Assembly: GCF_029223485.1 (NCBI RefSeq)
Contig: NZ_JARHTP010000012.1
Span: 124,001 to 188,000 of the forward strand
Reading direction: 5' to 3'
Source of the DNA: Streptomyces coacervatus
GTDB taxonomy: Bacteria > Actinomycetota > Actinomycetes > Streptomycetales > Streptomycetaceae
DNA: 64,000 nt
Shown: positions 17,177 to 26,103 of the stretch, in pieces
Layout of the letters: every line of letters starts with the position of its first letter
How positions within the stretch are numbered: the stretch's first letter is position 1
Translations under genes and position numbers: made by a program
Notes under the pieces: model-generated
The model's database searches: none
The model's input: the letters and a program-made list of their open reading frames with translations, nothing else
Told to the model about the DNA's origin: nothing

Positions 17177-18013
17177 ATGAGTGCGATCAGTGTCGGACAG
17201 GCCGCTGTGCTCGGAGTCGTCGAGGGGCTGACCGAGTTCCTCCCGGTCTCCTCCACCGGCCACCTCAAGATCACCGAGGGGCTGATGCACATCCCGGTCG
17301 ACGACACGGCCGTCGTCGGCTTCACGGCCGTCATCCAGGTCGGGGCCATCGCCGCCGTCCTGCTCTACTTCTTCAAGGACATCGTGCGCTTCGCCGGCGC
17401 CTGGGCGCGCGGCATCACCCACCGCGACGCCCGCCACAGCCACGACTACAAGTTCGCCTGGTGGGTCATCTACGCCACCATCCCGATCGTGGTCGTAGGC
17501 CTGGCCGCGAAGCCCCTCATCGAAGGCTCGCTGGCTTCGCTGTGGGTGGTGGCCGGCTCCCTGATCGTCGGCAGCGGCTACATGTGGGCGGCCGACCAGA
17601 TGGGCCGGCACAAGCGCGGCGAGGACGATGTCACGGTCAAGGACGCGATGATCGTCGGCTGCTCGCAGATCCTCGCCCTGCTCTTTCCCGGCTTCTCCCG
17701 CTCCGGCGCCACCATCTCCACCGCCCTCATCCGCGACCTGGACCGGGTCGCCGCCACCCGGCTCTCCTTCTTCCTCGGCATCCCCGCCCTGACCGGCGCC
17801 GGCCTGTACGAGCTCAAGGACGCCCTCGGCACCGGCGCGGGCGCCGCCCCGCTGGCCGTGGGAACGCTGGTGTCGTTCCTCGTCGCGTACGCGTCGATCG
17901 CCTGGCTGCTGAAGTTCGTCGCCAAGCACTCCTTCAACGCGTTCGTGCTCTACCGGATCATCATCGGGCTGGTGCTCTTCGGCCTGCTGGCCACGAACGT
18001 GCTCAGCGCATAA
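17177..18013 (+). CDS. uppP: Undecaprenyl-diphosphatase
   Basis: A 278-residue polytopic membrane protein of the BacA/UppP family, which removes the outer phosphate of undecaprenyl diphosphate to recycle the lipid carrier and gives bacitracin tolerance. Both signature motifs are intact: VVEGLTEFLPVSSTGHL near the N-terminus and FPGFSRSGATIS in the middle, with the catalytic Glu/Ser/His and Arg. The normal family length is about 270. The ATG has AGGA upstream. It lies between DedA and blaI on the same strand and is probably co-transcribed with DedA. Confidence 0.95.
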   Translation: MSAISVGQAAVLGVVEGLTEFLPVSSTGHLKITEGLMHIPVDDTAVVGFTAVIQVGAIAAVLLYFFKDIVRFAGAWARGITHRDARHSHDYKFAWWVIYATIPIVVVGLAAKPLIEGSLASLWVVAGSLIVGSGYMWAADQMGRHKRGEDDVTVKDAMIVGCSQILALLFPGFSRSGATISTALIRDLDRVAATRLSFFLGIPALTGAGLYELKDALGTGAGAAPLAVGTLVSFLVAYASIAWLLKFVAKHSFNAFVLYRIIIGLVLFGLLATNVLSA

Positions 18014-18060
18014 GAGCGACACCGGCCTGAGCTCATACTGGCCTGAGCGCCGGATTCGCT

Positions 18061-18080
18061 CTCTACGTCTCGTAGTAGTT
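18061..18080. promoter_or_regulatory. BlaI-type operator, site 2 (blaI-M56 autoregulation)
   Basis: CTCTACGTCTCGTAGTAGTT, reverse AACTACTACGAGACGTAGAG, matching the core of sites 1, 3 and 4. It is 44 bp before the BlaI start, where an autoregulatory operator would be. Confidence 0.75.
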
Positions 18081-18123
18081 TGGGTGTCCAGCCCAGTCCG
18101 CGTGCGGAAGGAGCGACAGCACA

Positions 18124-18501
18124 GTGAGCGATCAGGCAGCGGCAGGCCGGCGGGCGCGCGGAGAGCTGGAGAGCGAGGTGCTGGCGGCCCTGTGGGCTGC
18201 CGGTGAGCCGGTGGCGGCAGGCGCGGTGCGCGAGCAGCTGCACGGCGATCCCGCCCTGACCACGGTGCTGACGATCCTCACCCGCCTGCACGGCAAGGGC
18301 CTGGTGACCCGGGAGCGGGCGGGGCGCGCCTACCTCTACGCCCCGGTGCGCGACGAGGCGGCGCACACGGCGGCCGGGATGCGGGCGCTGCTGGAAAAGG
18401 GCAGTGACCGGGCCGCGGTGCTCGCCCGGTTCGTCTCCGAGCTGGCGGCGGAGGACGAGCAGGTGCTGGAGCGGCTCCTGCACGGACACCAGGGGGATTG
18501 A
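18124..18501 (+). CDS. blaI: BlaI/MecI-family transcriptional repressor
   Basis: A 125-residue winged-helix repressor. Residues 10-70 form the DNA-binding domain (LESEVLAALWAAGEPVAAGAV, then LTTVLTILTRLHGKGLVTRE), and the rest is a helical dimerisation tail (ALLEKGSDRAAVLARFVSEL). The GTG start has AAGGAG upstream. In beta-lactamase systems this repressor is cut by a BlaR1/M56 metalloprotease; here the M56 gene follows after 3 bp. Five palindromes in the window match a single operator. The targets are lipid-carrier and envelope genes, not a beta-lactamase. Confidence 0.93.
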   Translation: MSDQAAAGRRARGELESEVLAALWAAGEPVAAGAVREQLHGDPALTTVLTILTRLHGKGLVTRERAGRAYLYAPVRDEAAHTAAGMRALLEKGSDRAAVLARFVSELAAEDEQVLERLLHGHQGD

Positions 18502-18504
18502 CGC

Positions 18505-19431
18505 GTGCGGATCGACGTGTACCTGCCGCTGCTGCTGAGCACGCTGTTCGCTGTGGCGGCACCGTGGGCCGTCCGCAGACTGCCGCCCCGCGCCGCCACG
18601 TGGCTGCTGACCTGCACCGCGGTGATGGCGGCGGGCACCTGGGCGACGGCGCTGGCCCTGCTGGCCTTCACCCTCGTGGGCCAGATACCGCTGGTGGCCT
18701 CCGAAGGGCCGTGGTCGGCCGGGGTGCTGGCGGCGAACGATCCGGTGCACCGCCCGGTGGCGCTGATCTGCGCTCTGGTGCTGCTGGCGTCCGTGGCGGG
18801 GCTGACGGTGGTGTCCTGGCGACGGGTACGGATGCTGGTCGACGGGTGGCGGGAATGCCGGGAGCTTCGGGCGGCCGGGGATCTGGCCGTGGTCGACGAC
18901 CCGGTACCGACCGCGTTCGCGCTGCCCGGGACGCCGGGCCGGGTAGTGGTCTCCTCCGGCATGCTGCAGGCCCTGTCCGCCGACGAACGACAGGCCCTGC
19001 TCGCCCACGAACGAGCGCACCTGCGCCGTCGCCACCATCTGTTCCTGCTCGTGCTCCAACTGACGGCGGCCGTCCATCCCCTGTTGCGCCCGCTCGCCCG
19101 GGAGGGCGCCTTCACGGTGGAACGGTGGGCGGACGAGGAAGCCGCCGCCGAGGTCGCGGACCGTACCCTGGTGGCCCACGCCGTCGCCCGCGCTGCCCTG
19201 GCCACGAAAAGGGCACCGCAACGCGCCCTCCCGGCCACCGGCGGCCCGGTCCCGCGACGCGTGCAAGCCCTGCTGATTCCGCCCACGCCCTTCCGGCGGG
19301 GTCCGGTGCTGGTGTGTGCCGCATTGACGCTGGCCTGTTGCGTGAGCCTGGCCGAGGCCGCCCACGACACCGAGCTGCTCTTCGAGAACGCCATGCACAC
19401 CAGCGCCGCCACCCGCGAGCAGCCGCGCTGA
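18505..19431 (+). CDS. M56-family membrane metalloprotease (BlaR1-like)
   Basis: A 308-residue membrane protein with N-terminal helices (about 1-110), the zinc site HERAH within LLAHERAHLRRRHH, the downstream ERWADEEAA glutamate and a C-terminal helix (VLVCAALTLACCVSLAEA). There is no penicillin-binding sensor domain as in true BlaR1, so it must respond to another signal or to a partner. Its job is likely site-specific cleavage of the repressor encoded just upstream. It starts 3 bp after blaI. A broken relative lies at 28978. Confidence 0.9.
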   Translation: MRIDVYLPLLLSTLFAVAAPWAVRRLPPRAATWLLTCTAVMAAGTWATALALLAFTLVGQIPLVASEGPWSAGVLAANDPVHRPVALICALVLLASVAGLTVVSWRRVRMLVDGWRECRELRAAGDLAVVDDPVPTAFALPGTPGRVVVSSGMLQALSADERQALLAHERAHLRRRHHLFLLVLQLTAAVHPLLRPLAREGAFTVERWADEEAAAEVADRTLVAHAVARAALATKRAPQRALPATGGPVPRRVQALLIPPTPFRRGPVLVCAALTLACCVSLAEAAHDTELLFENAMHTSAATREQPR

Positions 19432-19434
19432 GTT

Positions 19435-19651
19435 CCGCGGCCACGTCCGCCAGCCGCTGGTCGCAGCGCAGTACCGCCAGCACGATCGCGGCGATCCTGC
19501 CGGGCGGCCGCGCCGACCACCGCGAACCGATCTTCTTCACGTGCCGGCGCAGCAGGTCGGCGAGGAAGGCCAAGGCGGTACTCGACAGCGGCAGGCGGGC
19601 TGCGTAGACAAGGCCGTCAGGGCCCTCGACGACGTTGTTGTTGTTTCGCAC
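19435..19651 (-). pseudogene. Transposase N-terminal relic
   Basis: The reverse strand encodes VYAARLPLSSTALAFLADLL, RRHVKKIGSRWSARPPGRI and AIVLAVLRCDQRLADVAAEL. This resembles the helix-turn-helix start of IS5-related Streptomyces transposases, cut off by the end of the M56 gene. No catalytic part remains. Confidence 0.6.
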
Positions 19652-20141
19652 AGACCCTCAACTACCGCCGGGGGCCCGCACGTTACACCCGCCGCGGGGG
19701 TGGCCATTACGGGCGGTGAACCGGCCGTCGGCCAGTTTGCGCAGCCACCCGCGGTCGGCGAGCTTGGTCTTCCCGCGCGGCGGCTCCAGCCTTCCGCGCA
19801 CCGCCACATCCGGGCCCACCTCGGCGCCGACGTCCTTGACCTGCATCGGGCCGCCGGCGGCCCGCACGACGGCCCCCATCTTCTGGTAATCGCCGGGCGG
19901 CGCGCCCTCGTCGGCGACATCGCCGTGGTGCGGGACCAGGCACCGCCAGACCTGCGACCTGCGGCTTCACGATGCACTGCGCTCACTGACCTTCGCCAGC
20001 GTCCACGACCGTACGCAGTACCCCTCCAAGCCCAGCTCAGAACGTCCCTGACCTGCGCCGTACGGCCGATCACCACCCGGCGGTGGCCCGGGCCGAGGAC
20101 CACCTGCGCCTGCTTGCCGCTGACCCGTCGGCGATGAACGT
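19652..20141 (-). pseudogene. Helix-turn-helix fragment and debris
   Basis: At 19660-19879 the reverse strand encodes RAAGGPMQVKDVGAEVG, then KTKLADRGWLRKLADGRFTA. This matches a common regulator or transposase-associated winged helix (…LVERGWL…PDGRFT). The frame breaks on both sides. The rest up to 20141 holds only overlapping Arg-rich open frames with no credible gene. Confidence 0.5.
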
Positions 20142-20603
20142 CTAGAGGTATCCCTCTCCCTGCTGCGCAGGGGCGGGGTCGACGGATGTGCCGGGCGGGC
20201 TCGACGGTGTCGCCGCAGGGACGGTCGAGTTCTGCCCGCGTCGTGCCATCAGTACGGCCGCCGTGCCGGTGAGCAGGGTCCCGATCCCGGTGGACAGCGC
20301 ACCCAGTGCGTTGATCACGTCCGATGTACCGCTGGCCTCAGGCTCGGGAGGCGCCCCGGACGCGGAGCTCGGTTCGGTGGTCGGTTCGGAGGAGGGCTCT
20401 GTGGTCGGTTGGGTGGTGGGCCGGTCGGACGGCGTAGCCGAGGAGGAACAGCCGCTGCTCGGGCCGCACTTCGCCCCGCCGGCTGGAGCCGAGGCTTGGT
20501 TGAGGATCAATGCGATCAGCCCCGCGCAGAACAGGGCGACACCCAGGGCAACGAGCGCCCGGTAACGCGAACGACCGCTCAACAAGGCCGACTTGGGTGA
20601 CAT
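20142..20603 (-). CDS. Small two-helix membrane protein
   Basis: A 153-residue protein: membrane helix at about 16-37 (ALVALGVALFCAGLIALIL), a Ser/Thr/Pro/Glu-rich linker (PTTEPSSEPTTEP), a second helix at about 100-128 (ALGALSTGIGTLLTGTAAVLMA) and a short Pro-rich tail. No family is recognised. The low-complexity linker suggests an extracytoplasmic spacer. GTG two codons earlier is an alternative start. Confidence 0.7.
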   Translation of the reverse strand: MSPKSALLSGRSRYRALVALGVALFCAGLIALILNQASAPAGGAKCGPSSGCSSSATPSDRPTTQPTTEPSSEPTTEPSSASGAPPEPEASGTSDVINALGALSTGIGTLLTGTAAVLMARRGQNSTVPAATPSSPPGTSVDPAPAQQGEGYL

Positions 20604-20618
20604 ACGCACGCACGAACA

Positions 20619-21150
20619 TTGCCACGGCTGCTGCACGCGGACAACATCCACTCGTCGCCGCGCCTCATCGAGGACCGCTTCCATGCCCTCGTCACCCGGC
20701 ACGCTCCCGACGTCGCCCAGGCCGACGAGGCGTTCCTGTGCGGGCCGGCGGAGATGACCGACGCAATCCGCACGGCACTCGTCGGCCTCGGCATGCCCAC
20801 CGACCGTATCCATGCCGAACGCTTCACCGGCAGCGCGCCCACACCTCCCGAGGCGGAGCCGAAGGCGACCGCCGCGCGCGAGGTGACCGTCGTTGACCCG
20901 GGCGCGAAGACCACGGTCCCCGTCCGCTCCGGCGAAACCGTCCTCGACGCCGGGCTGCGGGCGGGACTGGACCTGCCGTACTCCTGCCAGGAGGGCATCT
21001 GCGGCACCTGCCGCGCCAAGTCCACCGGCGGCCCCCGTACGACTCGACGAGTGCGACCTCGACCCGGCCGAGATCACCGCCGGCTACGTCCTGACCTGCC
21101 GTACGCGCCCCGTGGACGCCACCGCCGTCATCGACTTCGACCAGGCGTGA
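20619..21150 (+). pseudogene. Ferredoxin-reductase (PaaE-like) C-terminal pseudogene
   Basis: The frame opening at 20619 encodes the end of an NAD-binding FNR domain (EAFLCGPAEMTDAIRTAL) and a plant-type 2Fe-2S domain (LPYSCQEGICGTCRAK). A frameshift at about 21030 moves the remainder (DECDLDPAEITAGYVLTCRT) to another frame that stops at 21150. The flavin-binding N-terminal half is absent. The order FNR then 2Fe-2S is that of phenylacetyl-CoA epoxidase reductase-like proteins. Confidence 0.82.
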
Positions 21151-21181
21151 GCGGTGCCACCGTGCGTGTGATCCTGGAGGC

Positions 21182-21508
21182 ATGGAGATCGAGGTCCTGG
21201 TAGTGCCCGGCTGCCCCCACCGGCAGCTCGTCGAGGAGCGACTGCGCCTGGCGCTGGACGATGCCGGGCTGGATGTCACGGGCTTCACCACACGGGTGGT
21301 CGCCGACCAGGGCGAGGCCGAGCGGTGCGGCCTCACGGGCTCGCCGACGATCCTGATTGACGGCTGTGACCCGTTCGCCGAGCCCGGCACCACCCCGTCG
21401 CATGCCTGCCGCATGTACCGCACCCCGCACGGCCTGGCCGGCGCGCCCGAAGCCGAGCAGCTCCGGCAGGCTCTGGCAGCGGCTGCGGAGGACGGCGGCC
21501 GGCTGTAA
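21182..21508 (+). CDS. Thioredoxin-fold small protein (alkylmercury-lyase-associated type)
   Basis: A 108-residue protein, ATG preceded by GGAGG at ideal spacing. It has a thioredoxin-like start (IEVLVVPGCPHRQLVEERL) with one Cys-Pro-His instead of CxxC, and LTGSPTILIDGCDPF near the middle, as in small proteins often annotated as alkylmercury lyase. The catalytic MerB cysteines are not all present, so a thiol or metal role is likelier than organomercurial cleavage. It precedes a nickel/cobalt transporter. Confidence 0.7.
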   Translation: MEIEVLVVPGCPHRQLVEERLRLALDDAGLDVTGFTTRVVADQGEAERCGLTGSPTILIDGCDPFAEPGTTPSHACRMYRTPHGLAGAPEAEQLRQALAAAAEDGGRL

Positions 21509-21799
21509 GCCGTATCTCCATCGGGCCCCGGGCGGCGCTCGGTACTGCACGGTCACCGTCGACGGGCACGCCGATCCGAACGCAGCCGTGCACTACCGGC
21601 GCTGTGGCGCCCGGCAGTTGTGGGTACACGAGCCAGGTCGCCGGCTCCGGGAACGCCTCGACCAGCACACTTTCCGTCTCGCTGACTGAATCCGGACGCC
21701 GGCTTTACCGCCATCGACTTGTTCTTGCAACTCATGGGCAGAAACCTGAAGGGTGCGGCTGAAAACAGCCACTCGCCCAGCAGTAAGGCCCACGTCCCC

Positions 21800-22963
21800 A
21801 TGACCTCCGCTCCCGATGCCACCTCCGCACGCCCGGCCGTCCCGGGCGCCGGAGGCGGTTTTTCGTGGCACCGCATCCGCACGTCCATGACCCGTAAGGA
21901 ATGGGCGAGCCTCGGCGGGATGGCCGCGTTCATCCTGGCGCTGCACGTCATCGGATGGTTCACGCTCGTTGCGGTCGTCGCCCCTGAGCACTACAAGTTG
22001 GGGACGAAGACGTTCGGGATCGCCATCGGCGTCACTGCCTACACGCTCGGCATGCGGCACGCCTTCGACGCCGACCACATCGCCGCCATTGACAACACCA
22101 CCCGAAAGCTGATGAACGAGGGGAAGCGACCGCTGTCGGTCGGCTTCTGGTTCTCCCTCGGCCACTCCTCGATCGTCTTCGCGCTCGCCTTCCTGCTCTC
22201 CCTGGGAGTGAAGGCGCTGGCCGGGCCCGTGGAGAACGACAACTCCACGCTGCACAGCGTCACCGGCTGGATCGGGACCATGGTCTCCGGGACCTTCCTC
22301 TACGTCATCGCGATCATCAACATCGTGATCATGGTCGGCATCTGGAAGGTCTTCCGGCAGATGCGCACCGGTCACTTCGACGAGGCCGCCCTGGAGGAGC
22401 AGCTCAACAACCGCGGTTTCATGAACCGGATCCTCGGCCGCGTGATGAAGTCGATCACCAAGCCGTGGCAGATGTACCCCGTGGGCCTTCTCTTCGGTCT
22501 CGGCTTCGACACCGCCACCGAGATCGCGCTCATGGTCCTCGCCGGCTCGGGCGCCGCCTCCGGCCTGCCCTGGTACGCGATCCTCTGCCTGCCGATCCTC
22601 TTCGCGGCCGGTATGTCGCTGCTCGACACGATCGACGGCTCGTTCATGAACTTCGCCTACGGCTGGGCCTTCTCCAAGCCGGTCCGCAAGGTCTACTACA
22701 ACCTCACCATCACCGGCCTGTCCGTCGCCGTCGCGCTCATCATCGGCACGGTCGAGCTGCTGGGCCTGGTCGCCGAGAAGGCGGACCTGCACGGCCCGTT
22801 CTGGGACTGGGTCTCCGGCCTCGACCTGAACATCATCGGCTACGTCATCGTCGGGCTGTTCTTCGCCACCTGGGCGGTGGCCCTGCTGGTGTGGAAGGTC
22901 GGCCGTATCGAGGAGAAGTGGACGGCGGGGCTGGCCCAGCCCGCCGAACAGGGCGCCGAGTAA
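21800..22963 (+). CDS. Nickel/cobalt transporter (NiCoT family)
   Basis: A 387-residue polytopic membrane protein. It has the family signature HAFDADHIAAIDNTT, GFWFSLGHSSIVF and LFGLGFDTATEIALMVLAG, which line the metal pathway of HoxN/NixA permeases. Eight membrane helices are expected. ATG at 21800 begins the likely N-terminus; an in-frame ATG at 21734 would add 22 residues. Substrate (Ni2+ or Co2+) cannot be told apart from sequence. A decayed cobalamin-pathway gene fragment (cobJ-like) lies immediately downstream on the other strand. Confidence 0.92.
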   Translation: MTSAPDATSARPAVPGAGGGFSWHRIRTSMTRKEWASLGGMAAFILALHVIGWFTLVAVVAPEHYKLGTKTFGIAIGVTAYTLGMRHAFDADHIAAIDNTTRKLMNEGKRPLSVGFWFSLGHSSIVFALAFLLSLGVKALAGPVENDNSTLHSVTGWIGTMVSGTFLYVIAIINIVIMVGIWKVFRQMRTGHFDEAALEEQLNNRGFMNRILGRVMKSITKPWQMYPVGLLFGLGFDTATEIALMVLAGSGAASGLPWYAILCLPILFAAGMSLLDTIDGSFMNFAYGWAFSKPVRKVYYNLTITGLSVAVALIIGTVELLGLVAEKADLHGPFWDWVSGLDLNIIGYVIVGLFFATWAVALLVWKVGRIEEKWTAGLAQPAEQGAE

Positions 22964-23010
22964 GGCCGGTCGCGGCGCCTCGGTCTCCCCTGCGGAGGCG
23001 CCGCACACGT

Positions 23011-23405
23011 TCACGCCTCCGGATACCGGCGGGGCGTCCAGGCGATCTCCTCGCCGTCTCCCCGTCGTACGGCCTGCGTCCGCGACGAGCCGACCAGCAG
23101 GATCGTGCGCATGTCCACCTCTGCCGGATCGAGGTCCATCAGACGCACGATCCGCACCCGCTCACCGGAGCCGCCGACATCGCGCGCCACCACGACCGGA
23201 GTGTCCGGCGCCCGGTGCTCCAGCAGCAGTTCACGGGCCTTGCCGACCTGCCAAGTACGGCTGCGCGAGCCGGGGTTGTACAGCGCGAGCACCAGATCCG
23301 CCGCGGCCGCCGCGCGCAGCCGCCCGGCGATGACCTCCCCCGGCTTGAGCCGGTCGGACAGGGAGACGGCGGCGTAGTCGTGCCCGAGCGGAGCGCCCGC
23401 GCGGG
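23011..23405 (-). pseudogene. CobJ (precorrin-3B C17-methyltransferase) C-terminal fragment
   Basis: The reverse strand encodes GAPLGHDYAAVSLSDRLKP, DLVLALYNPGSRSRTWQ and VDMRTILLVGSSRTQ, strongly resembling the C-terminal half of CobJ. The SAM-binding N-terminus is missing. It is fused out of frame to other gene pieces upstream. Confidence 0.85.
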
Positions 23406-23410
23406 CCGCG

Positions 23411-23638
23411 CTCGTTGGGATGGGCCACCAGCGCCAACTGGTGTTCGTCATGGGGTAGTTGGGCAGCGAGCAGGGAGGGCAGTCCGGGGTGTTGCCGGAT
23501 GAGGGACTCGGGCCCCCAGGTGGAGACCAGAACCAGCAGCTTGCGGGCCCCGGTGCCCAACGCGGCCCGGTAGCGGTCGCGTAGCGGCTTCGAGGCGAGG
23601 ACGCCTTCCAGAGTGAGATCGCCGATCAACTTCGCCTG
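23411..23638 (-). pseudogene. CDP-glycerol/glycerophosphotransferase-like fragment
   Basis: In frame after the ChrB-like segment the reverse strand encodes LASKPLRDRYRAALG, LVSTWGPESLIRQHPGLPS and LPHDEHQLALVAHPNE. The TWGPxSL and HPN motifs recall actinomycete glycerophosphotransferase-like proteins. About 76 residues survive, between two unrelated fragments. Confidence 0.6.
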
Positions 23639-23902
23639 CCGGGCGGTGGTGAACAACGCCTGGAAGCGGGCGGCTTCGGCGTCACTGCGGCCGATGACCT
23701 CAAGGACGACCGCTTCGCCCGCGGCCCGCTCGGTCAACCGCAGCGCGCGCTCCACCCCCTCGGCGAATACCGGGACGTCGGGCACAGCCCAGACGCCCTG
23801 GCCACGGGACAGGGCACCGACCCGGCTCAGCTCACGCCACACCGCCACACGGTGCCGGGACGGGCCCGCAGGCAGCCTGACCAGCAGCAGCACCCACCGC
23901 AC
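23639..23902 (-). pseudogene. ChrB N-terminal domain fragment
   Basis: The first 88 residues of the reverse ORF (RWVLLLVRLPAGPSRHRVAVW, LSRGQGVWAVPD) match the N-terminal domain of ChrB, a chromate-resistance regulator. The rest of ChrB is replaced by an unrelated fragment in the same frame, so this is the start of a chimeric pseudogene. Confidence 0.75.
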
Positions 23903-23958
23903 ACGCTCTCCCTCGCTTGTCGCGCTGGAAAGTGCATCCGGCGTTACATGCAGAGGCG

Positions 23959-24747
23959 TTACGGCGTGAGTGGCTGACTCATCTGACTCTCAGCCGCACC
24001 CCTGGGGAGCGACTCTTGTGCGTCCTGCGTCGCGGCGGCGGGAACCTCGTCGTCCGCCCCTCGGCCCGCGGCGACCGGCGGCCCGAGGGGGCCGAAACGG
24101 TCCAGGAAGGGAACCAGGTGCAGCCGCGGCAGTAGCCAGGCGTGCCAGACACCGGTCAGGCAGACGATCGCGGAGGCGCTGACCAGCACCGAGCCCAGGA
24201 CGTCGATGGGATAGTGCGCGCCGATGTACAGCCGGGAGAACGCGATGAGCGCGACCGCGGCGGCGCCGCCGAGAGCCGTCGGCCACTGCCAGCGGGTGCC
24301 GCGGGCCAGGAAGTACGCGGCGATCGCGGCGGAGACGGTGAAGGCGACGTGCCCGCTAGGGAAGCTGTTGGAGCCGGTCTCCGGGTCCAGGGAGTAGACC
24401 GCCGGGGGCCGGTTGCGCGCGATGATCAGCTTGGCGATCTCGGAGCTGTTCCAGCCGACCGCGACCACCAGGAAGGTGGAGAGCGCGTCGACCGGGTGGT
24501 GACGGCGCAGGAGCAGCCAGCCGCACCACAGCGACAGGATGACCAGCCCGCCGACCGGGGAGACGATATTGCTGACCCCCAGCATGACCGTGTTCAGCCA
24601 TCCGATGCGGGTGTCGTTCTGCAGGGCGCGGTCGAGACGCAGCTCGTCGGGCTGCAGCAGACTCGTGTGTGCGGCGACCAGCCCGAGGGTGATCGCCAGC
24701 GCGAACACGATGAGCGGGTTGCGCAGCCAGTGGCGCACCTGGGGCAT
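23959..24747 (-). CDS. PAP2-family lipid phosphatase
   Basis: A 262-residue membrane protein with six helices and the three PAP2 motifs: KLIIARNRP, PSGH, and SRLYIGAHYPIDV. This is the form that dephosphorylates undecaprenyl diphosphate or related lipid phosphates outside the membrane. The ATG at 24747 has AAGGA upstream. It is divergent from the second DedA gene, and both share BlaI-type operator site 3. It is thus a second diphosphatase for the C55 carrier in the same candidate regulon as UppP. Confidence 0.9.
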   Translation of the reverse strand: MPQVRHWLRNPLIVFALAITLGLVAAHTSLLQPDELRLDRALQNDTRIGWLNTVMLGVSNIVSPVGGLVILSLWCGWLLLRRHHPVDALSTFLVVAVGWNSSEIAKLIIARNRPPAVYSLDPETGSNSFPSGHVAFTVSAAIAAYFLARGTRWQWPTALGGAAAVALIAFSRLYIGAHYPIDVLGSVLVSASAIVCLTGVWHAWLLPRLHLVPFLDRFGPLGPPVAAGRGADDEVPAAATQDAQESLPRGAAESQMSQPLTP

Positions 24748-24862
24748 GGAGTGGTCCTTATGTGAGACGCGGCGGGGCTCTGGCGGCCGCCGCCCCGCAC
24801 GTCGACGGGGATACGGGGCCAGTTCATGACGCACGAGTGAACTCCTGGCGTCCACCCGGCCA

Positions 24863-24883
24863 ATCTACTACATGTTGTAGAGT
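24863..24883. promoter_or_regulatory. BlaI-type operator, site 3 (PAP2 / dedA divergent)
   Basis: ATCTACTACATGTTGTAGAG lies in the 181-bp gap between the PAP2 and DedA starts. It has CTACTACAT and GTAGA half-sites in the same layout as the other copies. One bound repressor here could control both directions. Confidence 0.75.
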
Positions 24884-24928
24884 GGGCGTCCGGGGTGCAC
24901 CTCACGTTCCGCGAAGGGGAGTGGAGGC

Positions 24929-25579
24929 ATGCACGCGATCACCGACTGGCTGGCCGGACTGTCCGGCCCGGTGGTGTACGCCGTCGTGGCAGCCCTGGTC
25001 TTCTGCGAGGACGCCCTCTTCTTCGGCTTTGTCCTTCCTGGGGAGACCGCCGTGGTGCTGGGCGGGGTCCTGGCCAGTCAGCACCACGTCTCCGTGTACT
25101 GGCTCGCCCTGGCCGTGGTGCTCGCGGCGATCGCCGGGGACTCGGTGGGTTACGAGGTCGGCCACCACTTCGGGCCCCGGATCCTGGCTACCCGCCCGCT
25201 GCGCCGGCACCAGGACCGGATCGCCGACGCCCAGGCACTGATCCGCCGCCGGGGGCCCGCGGCGGTCTTCCTCGGCCGCTTCATCGCCTTCTTCCGCGCG
25301 ATGATGCCCGCCCTGGCGGGCGCCTCGCACATGCGCTACCGCACGTTCCTGCTTTTCAACGCCCTGGGCGGCCTGGTCTGGGGTGTCGGCTTCAGCCTGC
25401 TCGGCTACTTCGCCGGTTCCGCCTACACGCGGGTCGAGCACACCGTCGGCCGGGCCCTCGCGCTCGTACTGGCCGCCGTCGTGGTCGCCGTCCTGGTGGC
25501 CTGGCATCTGCGCCGGCGCACCTACCGAGGATCTGGCGACTCCGACCATTCGGCGGGTGGCGTGCACGACGGCTCTTGA
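24929..25579 (+). CDS. DedA-family membrane protein
   Basis: A 216-residue membrane protein, distinct from the copy at 16418. Family marks are FCEDALFFGFVLPGE, GDSVGYEVGHHFG, FLGRFIAFFRAMMPALAG and a C-terminal helix (LALVLAAVVVAVLVAWHL). ATG 24929 has GTGGAGG upstream. It is divergent from PAP2 across operator site 3. Likely role: undecaprenyl phosphate (or other lipid) translocation during envelope stress. Confidence 0.9.
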   Translation: MHAITDWLAGLSGPVVYAVVAALVFCEDALFFGFVLPGETAVVLGGVLASQHHVSVYWLALAVVLAAIAGDSVGYEVGHHFGPRILATRPLRRHQDRIADAQALIRRRGPAAVFLGRFIAFFRAMMPALAGASHMRYRTFLLFNALGGLVWGVGFSLLGYFAGSAYTRVEHTVGRALALVLAAVVVAVLVAWHLRRRTYRGSGDSDHSAGGVHDGS

Positions 25580-25688
25580 GGCCCGGTCCAGTTGAATGCC
25601 GCCCTCGGCGATGCCCTCGCGCCTCGCGTTTCTACGCCATGCAGTAGGTTGCGCCGCCCCCCTCCTCCCGTCGGCCGGAGTCCAAGTG

Positions 25689-25892
25689 ATGCCCTCGTCG
25701 AGTCCGCACTTCCTCGCCTCGGGCATGACACTCGCGGTCCAGGCCGTCGCGGTGCTGACCCTCACCGCCGCACTGCTGGTCGGTGCGACACTCGGCGTGC
25801 GCGAAGTGCGCAGGCAGGCCGGGATCGCGGGATACGTGTTCGCGCTGGCGCTGTCCCTTCTCGCGCTGGTCACCGCATACGCGGCCAGGTGA
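25689..25892 (+). CDS. Small two-helix membrane protein
   Basis: A 67-residue protein, ATG with GGAG upstream. It consists of two hydrophobic helices (MTLAVQAVAVLTLTAALLVG and YVFALALSLLALVTAYAA) joined by a short basic loop (GVREVRRQAG). It has no known family. It lies 110 bp after DedA on the same strand. Confidence 0.65.
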   Translation: MPSSSPHFLASGMTLAVQAVAVLTLTAALLVGATLGVREVRRQAGIAGYVFALALSLLALVTAYAAR

Positions 25893-25948
25893 CGGACACC
25901 CTGCCCACCCCCCTGGGGCGCCGGAATTCCGGGAAGGCCATTCCCTAA

Positions 25949-25970
25949 CTTCTACGTGATGTAGTAGTTT
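25949..25970. promoter_or_regulatory. BlaI-type operator, site 4 (glycosyltransferase-deacetylase)
   Basis: ACTTCTACGTGATGTAGTAG, the same sequence as site 1 over its core, 134 bp before the glycosyltransferase start. It is the strongest argument that the four genes or gene pairs belong to one regulon. Confidence 0.78.
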
Positions 25971-26103
25971 CTGCCTCGGCCCCGGGGCCCTACCTGGTCA
26001 CCGCAGATCACCGCGGGACGGAGGCACCCCACGCACTCGGCGTGCAGATCGCGGGCGGCCCTGGAGCATCACCCGTGTTACTCATCCCAGGAGTTGATCG
26101 GCT

